Positions 1 through 7,745 of a stretch of 64,000 nucleotides of DNA are shown here, in pieces. The notes beneath the pieces were generated by a model. That model did no database searches. It was not told where the DNA came from and saw only the letters and a list, made by a program, of their open reading frames with translations. The position numbers and the translations under genes were made by a program. This stretch comes from JAIOZK01 sp964468645 (GTDB taxonomy: Bacteria > Bacteroidota > Bacteroidia > Bacteroidales > JAIOZK01), in NCBI GenBank assembly GCA_964468645.1, contig CAYXUU010000005.1:1-64000 (forward strand), in the 5' to 3' direction. How positions within the stretch are numbered: the stretch's first letter is position 1; each line of letters opens with the position of its first letter.

Positions 1-20
1 CGTGAAAGCGAGTTCAACGA

Positions 21-55
21 AAAAGCCTCGTTCCCGGTTGGGAAGAGGCTTTTTT
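21..55. terminator. Bidirectional intrinsic terminator
   Basis: AAAAGCCTC (21-29) pairs with GAGGCTTTT (45-53). An inner TTCCC/GGGAA extension closes the stem around a GGTT loop. A T-run follows on the plus strand and, on the reverse strand, another T-run follows the stem. It sits 27 bp past the integrase stop and probably ends that transcript as well as one entering from the left. Confidence 0.8.
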
Positions 56-81
56 CTTATTTCTTTGTGAACTTTTCTCTT

Positions 82-1272
82 TTATAGGTCAGTAATCAAT
101 TCGTTAGCTTTGTCCAAAACATTATCTTCAAAAGAATCAAGATATACCTGGGTTATCTTTTCAGTACTGTGGCCAAGTCCTTCACTTATTACTGCAGTTG
201 AAACACCACTTCTTTTCGCAATCGTTGCCCAGGAATGTCTTGCAACATATGATGTTAATGGTACCGGGCTGTTTACCATTTCACCTATCCTACTTAAATC
301 CTTTCTAATATTTCTAAATGTTGCCTCATACCTATGATATTCATCACTATTTCTAAGCATAGGAAAAACATACTTTTCAGGATCTTTTTTTTGACTATAT
401 CGTTTGATAATCTTTAGAGCTTCAGGGACTAGTTTTACATTCATAGGTTCTTTAACTTTGCTACGCCTATAGTAAATCCTACTATCAATGATATCCTTCT
501 CTTTTAAGTAAAATATATCAATGAAGTTTATTCCTCTGTTATAGAAGCTGAACATAAAAATATCCCTGGCGAGTGCTATCCTGGTTCCCTTCTTTAGTTT
601 TAGTTGTTTTATTTCGGCAATTATGTTCTTAGTGACAGCTCTTTTTTGAGTCTTTTCAGTTTTTATCCTTATCTCACTAAATGGATAGAAATGCTGTGGA
701 ATGATATTATCTTTTATTGCTTTATTATAAATGGATCTAATGTTTCTTAAGTGTACGGCAATGGTATTAATTCGCTTATTCTCAATCAACAAATTGCTCT
801 CAAAATCACGACAGAATTTTGGAGTAATATGCTTAAAGTCAACATCATGTTCATTGGTATATTTAAGTACAGCATTAAGAGTATCCTGATATGATTTTGC
901 ATATTTATTACGGTTCTCCATCTTTAGGGTATTAATTACCTTCTCGGTATAATTCTTAAATGAACCAGGTTTAATTCGTTCATTAATACTATGAGCGATA
1001 TCTTCCAGAGTATATGGCTTCCCAATGTTATCAAATCTCATTATTTCTTTCTCAGCCCTTAGCTTTTTTGTTTTAATAACTTGTTTTAGTTCAGTTGCGT
1101 GAGGATGTTTAGCTGTAGGGATGTTTTTATCAAAGTTCCAATGATTCTCATGGGAGCTATAACCCAAAGAAATTATCTTTCTTTTTCTGTCTTTCACTAT
1201 GGACATTACAACAGGATGCCTGTTATCTTTAAGAGTCTTATGCTTATAAAGTAAAATTTTTACAGATGCCAT
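82..1272 (-). CDS. Tyrosine recombinase/integrase (Bacteroidota mobile-element type)
   Basis: This is a site-specific recombinase of 396 residues, the normal length for integrases of Bacteroidota integrative elements. The N-terminal third is the Arm-type and SAM-like core-binding region. The C-terminal half is the catalytic domain: first Arg near residue 236 (ALARDIFMF), TSYVARHSWAT at 340-350 supplying R345 (the first His of the usual HxxR box is Tyr, common in this group), GLGHS with H368, and nucleophile Y377 (QVYLDSF). All key residues appear intact. The gene reads away from a tRNA-Lys fragment about 140 bp upstream, the usual int-att arrangement. A perfect tandem 11-mer lies just upstream of the start. 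Confidence 0.93.
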   Translation of the reverse strand: MASVKILLYKHKTLKDNRHPVVMSIVKDRKRKIISLGYSSHENHWNFDKNIPTAKHPHATELKQVIKTKKLRAEKEIMRFDNIGKPYTLEDIAHSINERIKPGSFKNYTEKVINTLKMENRNKYAKSYQDTLNAVLKYTNEHDVDFKHITPKFCRDFESNLLIENKRINTIAVHLRNIRSIYNKAIKDNIIPQHFYPFSEIRIKTEKTQKRAVTKNIIAEIKQLKLKKGTRIALARDIFMFSFYNRGINFIDIFYLKEKDIIDSRIYYRRSKVKEPMNVKLVPEALKIIKRYSQKKDPEKYVFPMLRNSDEYHRYEATFRNIRKDLSRIGEMVNSPVPLTSYVARHSWATIAKRSGVSTAVISEGLGHSTEKITQVYLDSFEDNVLDKANELITDL

Positions 1273-1280
1273 TTTAATCT

Positions 1281-1302
1281 TGGTTGAAACATGGTTGAAA
1301 CA
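1281..1302. repeat. Tandem 11-mer upstream of integrase
   Basis: TGGTTGAAACA occurs twice head to tail (1281-1291 and 1292-1302), 8 bp upstream of the integrase start and about 110 bp from the tRNA fragment. The position fits an arm-type recombinase or excisionase binding site or an int operator. That role is inference; the repeat itself is exact. Confidence 0.6.
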
Positions 1303-1413
1303 TTTGTTTCGCGAAGTTACATTATCTTTCCATTAATTGCAAGAAAAACATTCTATATATCAATGCAATACAAGAAATTGCAAAAATTGGAATTCATTAA
1401 TAAACACAAAAAT

Positions 1414-1463
1414 ACTGACTCTTAATCAGCGGGTCCTAGGTTCGAATCCTAGCGGGGAGACCA
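1414..1463 (+). other. tRNA-Lys(CTT) 3' fragment, probable attachment site
   Basis: The segment reads as the 3' two-thirds of a tRNA: anticodon arm CTGA-CTCTTAA-TCAG (anticodon CTT, Lys), variable loop, T arm CTAGG-TTCGAAT-CCTAG, acceptor strand CGGGGAG, discriminator A and CCA. The D arm and the 5' acceptor strand (expected CTCCCCG) are absent; AT-rich DNA precedes it. This is the usual mark left by an element inserted in a tRNA 3' end. Because the fragment's 3' side faces right, the element (with the integrase) should extend leftward to an intact tRNA-Lys outside the window. Confidence 0.8.
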
Positions 1464-1540
1464 GAGAAGAAAGGCAATTCAGAAGATTATATTTGGATTG
1501 CTTTTTTATTTGCAAGCCATTTGCAAGCTATTTTATAAAG

Positions 1541-1565
1541 AGGGGCTTGCTTTTTACAAGCCCCT
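1541..1565. terminator. Hairpin terminator
   Basis: AGGGGCTTG (1541-1549) pairs perfectly with CAAGCCCCT (1557-1565) around a 7-nt loop, with TTTT following on the plus strand and A-rich sequence before it. It can end transcription past the tRNA fragment and, on the minus strand, transcription of the small gene whose stop is at 1570. Confidence 0.7.
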
Positions 1566-1569
1566 TTTG

Positions 1570-1785
1570 CTAAAACCTTCTTAAGTAGTCTTTTTCACTT
1601 AATCCGCTTCCCTCAAATAAAAATAAAAAATCAATGTCTCCTTCCAGACAACCTGGATCATCGAGATACCGAAGCCGAAGAAATCCGATAATAGGTGGTG
1701 CTGCTTTTTCCAATAGTACGATAGCTCCCTTGCAAATGTTGATATCATCATCTGTCAGTTGCTTTTTCAGAACAACCTTTTTCAT
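1570..1785 (-). CDS. Small hypothetical protein
   Basis: The 71-residue product is not recognised. It starts MKKVVLKKQLTDDD, has a hydrophobic centre (IVLLEKAAPPIIGFL) and an acidic Phe/Leu-rich tail (EGDIDFLFLFEGSG). Amino-acid use looks coding, and the stop abuts a strong hairpin terminator. No clear ribosome-binding site precedes the ATG. It lies next to the presumed element boundary and could be a small accessory gene or a spurious frame. Confidence 0.35.
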   Translation of the reverse strand: MKKVVLKKQLTDDDINICKGAIVLLEKAAPPIIGFLRLRYLDDPGCLEGDIDFLFLFEGSGLSEKDYLRRF

Positions 1786-2013
1786 GGTGAGTTGGCTAAG
1801 AAATAAGAATCCCGGAAAAAAGGTGAAATATTTAGGTTAAGAAAAGTAATCAGGGACAATTAAGCCCTGTCCAGGGGAAGAAAGGAGTATGCATATAGCA
1901 AAGAGATTGATACTGGCAAAATATTTTCTGTGGAAAATTTATTTTCTTAATGAAAAGTAATATACCTACAAATGAATATTTGCTACTATTTGACTGCCTC
2001 TTAGCTTCTAATA

Positions 2014-2493
2014 ATGACGATAAAAGAACAGGAAAGCGTGATTGAATCCTTTTTAAAAAAAGATTCTATTCCCAAGGAAGGCAAGCCAATTTGCGCCATC
2101 CTCACAGGAGGCCCAGGTTCAGGAAAAACAACCTATAGAAAAGAAAATCTCCCCAAGGAATATGCTGTAATTGATGCAAATGAGATTTTTATGAAAATAC
2201 GCCCAAGTAAGGATGTAAAATATGAAGACTTCAAAAAGACTGTAAATGAAATAGGTTTAGAAATAGCTTTGAGGGCTTTAAGAGAAAACAGGAACGTTGT
2301 GGTTGAAATATCAGGTGGAACCGAAGAAACAGACCTTTTGATGATAGCTCTTAAAAGATTTAACCAATACGAAATTCAGTTGCACCCAATAATCTGTGAC
2401 ATTGCAAAAGCATGTTTCCAGCATTATGATGCAACCAATAATGATCCAGACTACCTTTCCAGTTATTACACGGAGAATACACACATCATTTAG
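2014..2493 (+). CDS. Zeta-toxin-like P-loop kinase, short or frameshifted
   Basis: A P-loop protein of 159 residues with Walker A GGPGSGKTT near residue 32, followed by a YAVIDANEIF strand and DVKYEDFKKT, the layout of zeta-toxin/AAA_33 kinases. VVVEISGGTEETDLL fits the second core strand. Zeta kinases phosphorylate UDP-sugars or other small molecules, but this one is shorter than most family members. A second reading frame near 2480 continues with plausible protein sequence (THHLGCISDFEVAIGYGVYS) to a TGA at 2573, so a single-base frameshift may have cut the C terminus. No antitoxin gene is evident beside it. Confidence 0.6.
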   Translation: MTIKEQESVIESFLKKDSIPKEGKPICAILTGGPGSGKTTYRKENLPKEYAVIDANEIFMKIRPSKDVKYEDFKKTVNEIGLEIALRALRENRNVVVEISGGTEETDLLMIALKRFNQYEIQLHPIICDIAKACFQHYDATNNDPDYLSSYYTENTHII

Positions 2494-2533
2494 GTTGTAT
2501 CAGCGATTTTGAAGTTGCTATAGGTTATGGAGT

Positions 2534-3145
2534 CTATTCTCCCATATTGAAACTTGAATGGAATTGTATTTGAAGCCTTTTTAGCAACTCAAAGTCATCA
2601 ATAAATTCGACATCAAGCTCCTTACAAATATGAGGAATTTTAGCAGGTTTGAAGTGTTTTGGAGGAACATCAAGACTTTCCTTGGTTACCAGAACATATT
2701 TATTTGTTGGGAAATAATTTTGGTAAAATAAAACAGTGGCTATAACAAACATATCCTGATCTGAAACCGGCTCTCTTCTGGGCCAGTTCCATCCGTTCCT
2801 TCTTTTCCTAATTTTCGATGTATTTTTTGTTTTAACTATTTCATAGGCTGCTTGTACTTTCCTAAAATACACATCTATATCTTTCAAATCATTTTTTAGA
2901 AAGCATTTATTATCACTGCTTCTGGACCACTCATATAAGAAATCTTCTTCTGGATTGTTTTCCTTTGAGCTTTGAGGCTTATTTTGACTTTTAATTTCAT
3001 GAAGTACCTGCTTCGGCGATTCTATGGTTTTTTCTTTGCCTAGGAATTTGAGGATATCCCAATACACAGGGACAATGTCCGGGTGGTAATAACCTTTGTA
3101 TGCTTCAATGTAAACATTCGTATCTAAAATGTATTTCGTTAACAT
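2534..3145 (-). CDS. PIN-like DUF4411 protein, probable toxin
   Basis: A PIN-fold protein of the DUF4411 type. It opens MLTKYILDTNVYIEAYKGYY with the first PIN aspartate in LDTN, has an ESPKQVLHEI segment with the conserved Glu, SDQDMFVIATVLFYQ with the next acidic pair, and YVLVTKESL near the C terminus. The chosen start lies 1 nt past the TGA of the upstream metallopeptidase gene; an ATG nine codons earlier would overlap that gene. Known PIN-domain toxins are metal-dependent RNases. DUF4411 genes are often paired with XRE-ImmA genes as here, so a type II toxin-antitoxin-like role is likely but inferred. Confidence 0.75.
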   Translation of the reverse strand: MLTKYILDTNVYIEAYKGYYHPDIVPVYWDILKFLGKEKTIESPKQVLHEIKSQNKPQSSKENNPEEDFLYEWSRSSDNKCFLKNDLKDIDVYFRKVQAAYEIVKTKNTSKIRKRRNGWNWPRREPVSDQDMFVIATVLFYQNYFPTNKYVLVTKESLDVPPKHFKPAKIPHICKELDVEFIDDFELLKRLQIQFHSSFNMGE

Positions 3146-3146
3146 A

Positions 3147-4468
3147 TCAGAGTGTTGCAAAATAGTTCTCAATGTTATTAGTCTTGATTTTAAGCAGCTT
3201 ACTTAAATCTAAACTAAGAATTTCTCCGCTTTTATAGGCGGAATAGGCCAGGTACGAAAACAACACCCCATTCTTTGATCTCATATTATTGTAATAACTG
3301 CCACCACTACGTTCTTTTTGTTCCTTTTCTTTTTCTAGTAAAAAATCCTTAATCTTCTTTTCAATACTTTCATAATGAAACCGATATTCATCAAAAGAAA
3401 TTAAATTTAACCTCCAAAGTTTCACGCAAATTGCAAGTTCACTTACAAAGAAGATGTTAGACAAATCAGTGATGACTTTCTCCAATGATTCATTACATTT
3501 AGAGAATTCTTCAAGAAAGTCGTTTTTTGGCATTAAAACTTCTCCGGCAACATTATTGCAAAAGTTCTCTATTTCATCCTCTTTGCATTCAGGTTTTCTA
3601 AACCGAAGAGCATCCTCAGAAATACCGGATTCATTCAGGAATAAATGAGCAATTTCGTGTATTAAGGTAAATATTTTAGCGTTTGTGGTATTCTTCGTAT
3701 TTACAAAAACGAAGGGAGCAATAGGATCAGAAATTGCAAATCCCTGGGCTTGTTCAAGACTGATTCTTTTATTCGATTGGTTACTACCNNNNNNNNNNNN
3801 NNNNNNNNNNNNNNNNNNNNNNNNNNNNNNNNNNNNNNNNNNNNNNNNNNNNNNNNNNNNNNNNNNNNNNNNNNNNNNNNNNNNNNNNTTGCAAATCCCT
3901 GGGCTTGTTCAAGACTGATTCTTTTATTCGATTGGTTACTACCCGTGATTGAAATAAAAACTCCACGTTCTTCCAGCTCAATTTTCAGTGCCTTTAGATA
4001 ATCATTCCTGTTGCTGAAAGACCTATAATGAGGCAGATTTAACCTCTCTTTTATATTATTGGCAACTCCATCTACATTTTCAGTAATAGATATACTGCCG
4101 ATAAAATCTAATTCCGTATTCCCTTCTGATAAGAGATAATTTCTTGCCCAATCTTGTTTATCTTGAATGTCGCGAATAAACATAGCTAAAGAAGAATCAT
4201 AATCTGTTTGATTTTCTTTTCTAAAAAAGGGAATTTTCTGGTAATCAGTTTCAGGTATTTTGTCTCCCAGGAGGACACCAAGCGATCTCTCATATTTTGT
4301 TGCTAATCTCTGAAGTTGAGTAAAAGATGGAAAATCGGTTCCTTCTTCAATTTTGATCAATAAATCAGTCGAAATCGTTGATTTCGGTATTTCACTAATA
4401 TCAAGATGAGCGGACTCACGTGCCCACTTTAAGACCTCCGGGTTAATTCTGATTTTTTTTGGAGCCAT
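3147..4468 (-). CDS. XRE-family ImmA/IrrE metallopeptidase (split by an assembly gap)
   Basis: This is one gene interrupted by 100 N. Collapsing the N run and one copy of the flanking 55-bp repeat (155 bp) restores a single frame of 388 codons. The N-terminal 70 residues form an XRE-type helix-turn-helix (VLKWARESAHLDISEI, LLIKIEEG, PSFTQLQRLA). The joined middle contains LIHEIAHLFLNESG, the HExxH zinc motif (H219, E220, H223), then EDEIENFCNNVAGEVLMP with the third ligand Glu. ImmA-like peptidases cleave or control partner repressors. Coupled to the DUF4411 gene, it is the likely antitoxin/regulator. A small palindrome upstream may be its operator. Confidence 0.85.
3734..3943. repeat. 55-bp direct repeat flanking the gap (assembly artefact)
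   Basis: Bases 3734-3788 and 3889-3943 are identical over 55 bp, each starting TTGCAAATCCC and ending GGTTACTACC. The length matches a common odd de Bruijn k-mer, and removing one copy plus the N run repairs the reading frame. It is therefore not a biological repeat. Confidence 0.92.
3789..3888. other. Assembly gap of 100 N
   Basis: Exactly 100 ambiguous bases, the standard placeholder for a gap of unknown size. It is flanked by a perfect 55-bp duplication, so the two contig ends overlap and probably no sequence is missing. Confidence 0.97.
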
Positions 4469-4499
4469 CTTTTCTCTTGGTATTGTAGATTAGTATTGG

Positions 4500-4514
4500 T
4501 TTACTTTCAGTAAA
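4500..4514. promoter_or_regulatory. Candidate operator of the XRE-ImmA gene
   Basis: TTTACT (4500-4505) and AGTAAA (4509-4514) form an inverted repeat with a 3-nt centre, 31 bp upstream of the gene start. XRE regulators commonly bind such short palindromes to repress their own operon. The assignment rests only on symmetry and position. Confidence 0.4.
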
Positions 4515-4800
4515 ACAACAGAATTTCAGTAGCGAATTTAGAAAAAAGTTTGTAAATTTCAATTAGATAATGTTAAAAATCAGAATCTTTAACCAGAAAA
4601 ATACGCTCGAATGAAGTATATTCACACAATACAAACAAATGAATTCTTTAAGATTTTATATTTGACACTGGTAAAATTTCCCAGTACCCTTTCCGTTGCC
4701 CGAAGATCACACATTTCTGGGCAAAATAAAAATCGCAATTTCCGTTATCCCTTTGGTAGAGCGGGTTTAGCAGGGTTTTGGATCAGACTCCCGGTCTCAT

Positions 4801-4965
4801 AACCCGATTACAGAACTCAAGGAGTTGACACAAGAAGCGATAGAAGACTGGATTTTGTATGGAAAACTGGAACGCAACTGGAAAGCTCACACCATAAGAA
4901 AGCGGTTACAGTCTACGGGTATATTCTTAAAATGGTGTGTACTGTGCATAAGCCGACGGTATTGA
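4801..4965 (+). pseudogene. Relic of a tyrosine recombinase N-terminal domain
   Basis: An open stretch without a proper start encodes ELTQEAIEDWILYGKLER followed by NWKAHTIRKRLQ and STGIFLKWC. This resembles the SAM-like core-binding domain of XerD/integrase proteins (helix, 'A.TIR.RL', 'FLKWC'). The frame ends at a TGA at 4963-4965, long before any catalytic domain. The surrounding 4515-5079 stretch holds no intact gene; a 63-codon open frame at 4611-4802 has no recognisable features. It is probably debris from an older mobile element. Confidence 0.45.
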
Positions 4966-5079
4966 CCACCCCGGGCCAATCGGAACAGCTCGGTATAGAC
5001 ATAATAAATTCAGAAATATACGGTGGTTAATTTAAACTGGCATATTATGATCAAATGAATTGGCCTTTCCATAGCTATT

Positions 5080-5379
5080 TTATTCATTTAGCTGAGTTTC
5101 AATATCCATTCTTTGATATAGAATTCTGATAATATCAATTTCTTCATTCCTACGACTCATTCTATAGAAAATAAAATGTGATTTTATTCGTGAACGAAAA
5201 TATCCTTTTCTTACTTTACTAGAATCTTTTCCTGATTTTGGATTTTTAGCGAGGTATTCAATTTCATCCATTATCAAGTTAAAATATCTGTCTGCTTGTT
5301 CAAGCGACCAATTTTCAAAAGTATAGAGCCAAATGTTTTCAATATCTTGACTTGCTTCATGACTGATTTTGTAATTCAT
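5080..5379 (-). CDS. parE: ParE/RelE-family toxin
   Basis: A compact 99-residue protein with the ParE pattern: SHEASQDIENIWLYTFENW, helix with YFNLIMDEIEYLAKNP, then GKDSSKVRKGYFRSRIKSHF and the C-terminal strand IDIIRILYQRMD. ParE toxins act on DNA gyrase, RelE relatives on ribosome-bound mRNA; the RKGYFRS and IIRILYQRMD segments favour ParE. The ATG overlaps the antitoxin stop by 4 nt (ATGA), indicating translational coupling in an antitoxin-first operon. Confidence 0.88.
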   Translation of the reverse strand: MNYKISHEASQDIENIWLYTFENWSLEQADRYFNLIMDEIEYLAKNPKSGKDSSKVRKGYFRSRIKSHFIFYRMSRRNEEIDIIRILYQRMDIETQLNE

Positions 5380-5627
5380 TTTTCAGCCAAATGTTTTTGA
5401 TGAAGGTTATCTAAAAAAAATGTTCGGTTAGTATCTTCAATAAAGCCTGATTTTTCACCTTTTTCCAGTTCTTTAATAAGTTCCGCTTTTTTTGATTCTT
5501 CATATTCGAACATTCTTAAAGCTGCTCTGACAACTTCACTTGCAGAAGAATATTTACCAGTTTTAATTTGTTGATTGATGAATTTGTCAAAATAATCACC
5601 CAATAAAATTGATGTATTTTTCGACAT
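5376..5627 (-). CDS. parD: ParD-family antitoxin
   Basis: An 83-residue ribbon-helix-helix antitoxin: short beta-strand NTSILLGDYF, helix DKFINQQIKTGKYSSASEVV, then RAALRMFEYEE, the typical ParD 'G.Y.SASEVVR.ALR' signature. The charged C-terminal tail (KKAELIKELEKGEK) is the expected toxin-binding segment. It sits immediately after a promoter whose core overlaps a perfect palindrome, as expected for an autorepressed operon. Confidence 0.88.
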   Translation of the reverse strand: MSKNTSILLGDYFDKFINQQIKTGKYSSASEVVRAALRMFEYEESKKAELIKELEKGEKSGFIEDTNRTFFLDNLHQKHLAEK

Positions 5628-5643
5628 AACGTAATATTTATAA

Positions 5644-5674
5644 CAAAGATACCAAGTCTTGGTATATTTTCAAA
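5644..5674 (-). promoter_or_regulatory. parDE promoter with overlapping palindromic operator
   Basis: On the minus strand TTTG (5671-5674), exactly 19 nt, then TATCTTTG (5644-5651) match the Bacteroidota sigma-ABfr promoter TTTG-N19-TAnnTTTG. A perfect 15-bp palindrome TACCAAG-T-CTTGGTA (5650-5664) overlaps the first bases of the -7 element and the spacer, where ParD binding would block RNA polymerase. The start codon follows about 16 bp downstream. Confidence 0.82.
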
Positions 5675-5676
5675 GT

Positions 5677-7122
5677 TTATTTTCTGATGTCGTCAGGAAA
5701 CCATTTCAAATAAATATTATCATAAGTACCATCCGCTTTCATATTATCAAAAGTTTGCTGCCACCGTGTTACGGTATTGCCTGAGGTACCCAGTGAGAAT
5801 GCAATATAAAAATCGGATGACATCAGTGCATATGATGCTACTACCTGCTCGGGTTGATAACCGAGAGACCTGAGAATGTCAGGAAAGGTAAGGGCGGAGC
5901 AAACAAATGCATCGATTTCGCCCTGCATCAGCTTTTCGGTCACAACCAGGGGATCACCGTCTGAAACCAGGTTGGTAAAACCCAGTTCACGGAGGTACTG
6001 ATCTGAAAACCATGAACTCACCGTTCCAACAGCATCCAGCTCTTTTGCTTCTTCCAGGGAGTTGATCGTAATTCCTGATCCTACCTTTGTGAAAAAATAT
6101 GTCGTGTTTGAACCCAGTGGCCCCACCCACCGGAAAAGGGTATCGCGTATGGCAGTACGATCCATGGTGAAGAGGCAAAACTCAGGATTATTCAGGGCAA
6201 GTTCATAACCTATGCGCCACTGGGATAGCTTAATACTGGCGTATACATTGTTCCTTCCCATGATCTCCCGCACGATGTCTGTACCAAAACCACTGATCTC
6301 ACCGTAGCTGTTCATAAAAGTCAATGGGGGATAATCTTCGGTATAAATAAGAAGCTTTCCCGGATATTCAGAGGATTGTATAAACTCCTGGTATAATTCT
6401 TTTAGTCTCCCGTTATCTTTCAGCTGGTTTATCTTTTGTTGAAAGTCTGCAACAACTTCATCAGAGATGTTTTTATTGAAAGCAAAATACATCAGGTCGG
6501 TCAGCACCCTGAATCTCGGGCTTACTGCATAATATGAGTATCCGAGTTCCTCCAGGCTAGCTGTAATGCTTAACCTGTCTGAGGGGAAGAGGTCAATTTC
6601 ACCATTCAGTAATTTATCCAGAACCTGTGCATTATTTTCAAAATACACCAGGTTTGTAAATCCCTGTCCTTCCAGGTACTGGGTGATCCCATAATCTGTT
6701 ACCACACCGATCTGACCAACGTTCCTGGCATCTTCAAAGGAATTAATAATGAGGTGGTTCTGTGCTGTCGAATAAAAATCATAGTCGAGCGAAGCGATGG
6801 GCCCGGCCCATTTAAACAGGTCTTTCCTTTCAGCATTCAACACTGTTGAAAAAAGTATCGCATTAGCTGTTTGCAGGGTAGTTTGATAGGCTTCATTCCA
6901 TGGCAACACTGTTACTTCAAAAGGAATCTTCAAACCGGAACAAATCTCTCTTAATACCTCAGGACCGAGACCGGTTAACCGCCCATCTTCCGTGTAATTG
7001 AAAGGCTTATATTCCTCGGTTAAAAACAGGAATGAGTACAACTGATTGTTATCTTCAACTTTCCTGCACTGGATCAAACCAATAGTGATCAGTAAAAACA
7101 TTACGATAATTATCCGTTTCAT
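5677..7122 (-). CDS. Lipoprotein with two tandem family-3 solute-binding domains
   Basis: A 481-residue protein with a lipoprotein signal (FLLITIGLIQC, Cys19). Two periplasmic-binding-protein domains follow, about 27-250 and 255-478. Each repeats the same landmarks: YKPFNYTEDGRLTGLGPEV versus YPPLTFMNSYGEISGFGTDI, FKWAGPIAS versus FRWVGPLGS, INSFEDARNVGQIGVV versus INSLEEAKELDAVGTV, and LLNGEIDLF versus LMQGEIDAF. Family-3 proteins bind amino acids or similar small solutes. No transporter permease is adjacent, so it may be a free-standing sensor or scavenging lipoprotein. The duplication within one chain is the notable feature. Confidence 0.85.
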   Translation of the reverse strand: MKRIIIVMFLLITIGLIQCRKVEDNNQLYSFLFLTEEYKPFNYTEDGRLTGLGPEVLREICSGLKIPFEVTVLPWNEAYQTTLQTANAILFSTVLNAERKDLFKWAGPIASLDYDFYSTAQNHLIINSFEDARNVGQIGVVTDYGITQYLEGQGFTNLVYFENNAQVLDKLLNGEIDLFPSDRLSITASLEELGYSYYAVSPRFRVLTDLMYFAFNKNISDEVVADFQQKINQLKDNGRLKELYQEFIQSSEYPGKLLIYTEDYPPLTFMNSYGEISGFGTDIVREIMGRNNVYASIKLSQWRIGYELALNNPEFCLFTMDRTAIRDTLFRWVGPLGSNTTYFFTKVGSGITINSLEEAKELDAVGTVSSWFSDQYLRELGFTNLVSDGDPLVVTEKLMQGEIDAFVCSALTFPDILRSLGYQPEQVVASYALMSSDFYIAFSLGTSGNTVTRWQQTFDNMKADGTYDNIYLKWFPDDIRK

Positions 7123-7204
7123 AAAATCTTGATTTTAGGATTTGTTAGTTTAAAACAAAAAAAACTAAAAGTAATATTAAAGATACAATTTTATCTGATG
7201 CTGA

Positions 7205-7500
7205 TTATTTCTTTCTTGCCCTCATTGAAAATAAATAGGGTATTTTGCCTTTATACTTCTCCAAAATCCATTTGTCAGTTGCTATCTCAATCATAATTGA
7301 AAAACAATGATAGACCTGGTACTGAAGGGGTGAAACTCAACCATATGAAAAACTTCCCGGCTTAAGATACTTATAGATAAGCTTCACCCATTTTTCAAGG
7401 TCATTCAGCCAGTTGATGGCACCATATGATGTTTAAACAATATCAAACTTTTCCTCTAATATGCTTTCGAGTTCAATATGGTTTAATAAAGTGTTGCCTT
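7205..7500 (-). pseudogene. Decayed class I SAM-dependent methyltransferase
   Basis: Reading the minus strand gives the C-terminal half of a small methyltransferase in pieces: LESILEEKFDIV, an in-frame TAA, TSYGAINWLNDLEKWVKLIY, KYLKPGSF, a frame change into MVEFHPFST, then in the first frame LEKYKGKIPYLFSMRARKK and a stop at 7205. The order (motif IV 'FDIVxTSYG.. W', 'YLKPGG', 'VEFHPF', 'IPYLFS') matches that family. One stop and one frameshift show it is dead. No start or motif I is visible. The remainder of 7123-7745 holds no other gene. Confidence 0.6.
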
Positions 7501-7745
7501 TTTAAAAACTTTCAACATCAAAAATAATCCTCTCGCTTCAATCGAGTGGCTTTATTATTTAGCGACTGATAGATATCAGCATGTAACCATTTGAAAAATT
7601 GAGATATACTAGCAGGGATATTTGGCTTTTTTCAGATGTGCAGTAAAGGAAGATGGATTATTTACATAATTAACATATATATTTATTGCACTTGTGTATA
7701 AATAGTATTATCTTAGCAATGTAATATCAACCAAATCCAATCAAA

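Noticed and set aside
3734..3943. A 55-bp direct repeat around the gap as a duplication, transposon target site or CRISPR-like repeat
   Set aside because: Exact length 55, exact 100-N spacer and restoration of the reading frame on collapse point to a contig overlap.
4738..4800. GGTAGAGC...GGTCTC text resembling parts of a tRNA
   Set aside because: No acceptor, anticodon and T arms can be paired into a cloverleaf.
4611..4802. 63-codon plus-strand open frame as a gene
   Set aside because: Composition is not protein-like, with no domain, no ribosome site and no conserved features.
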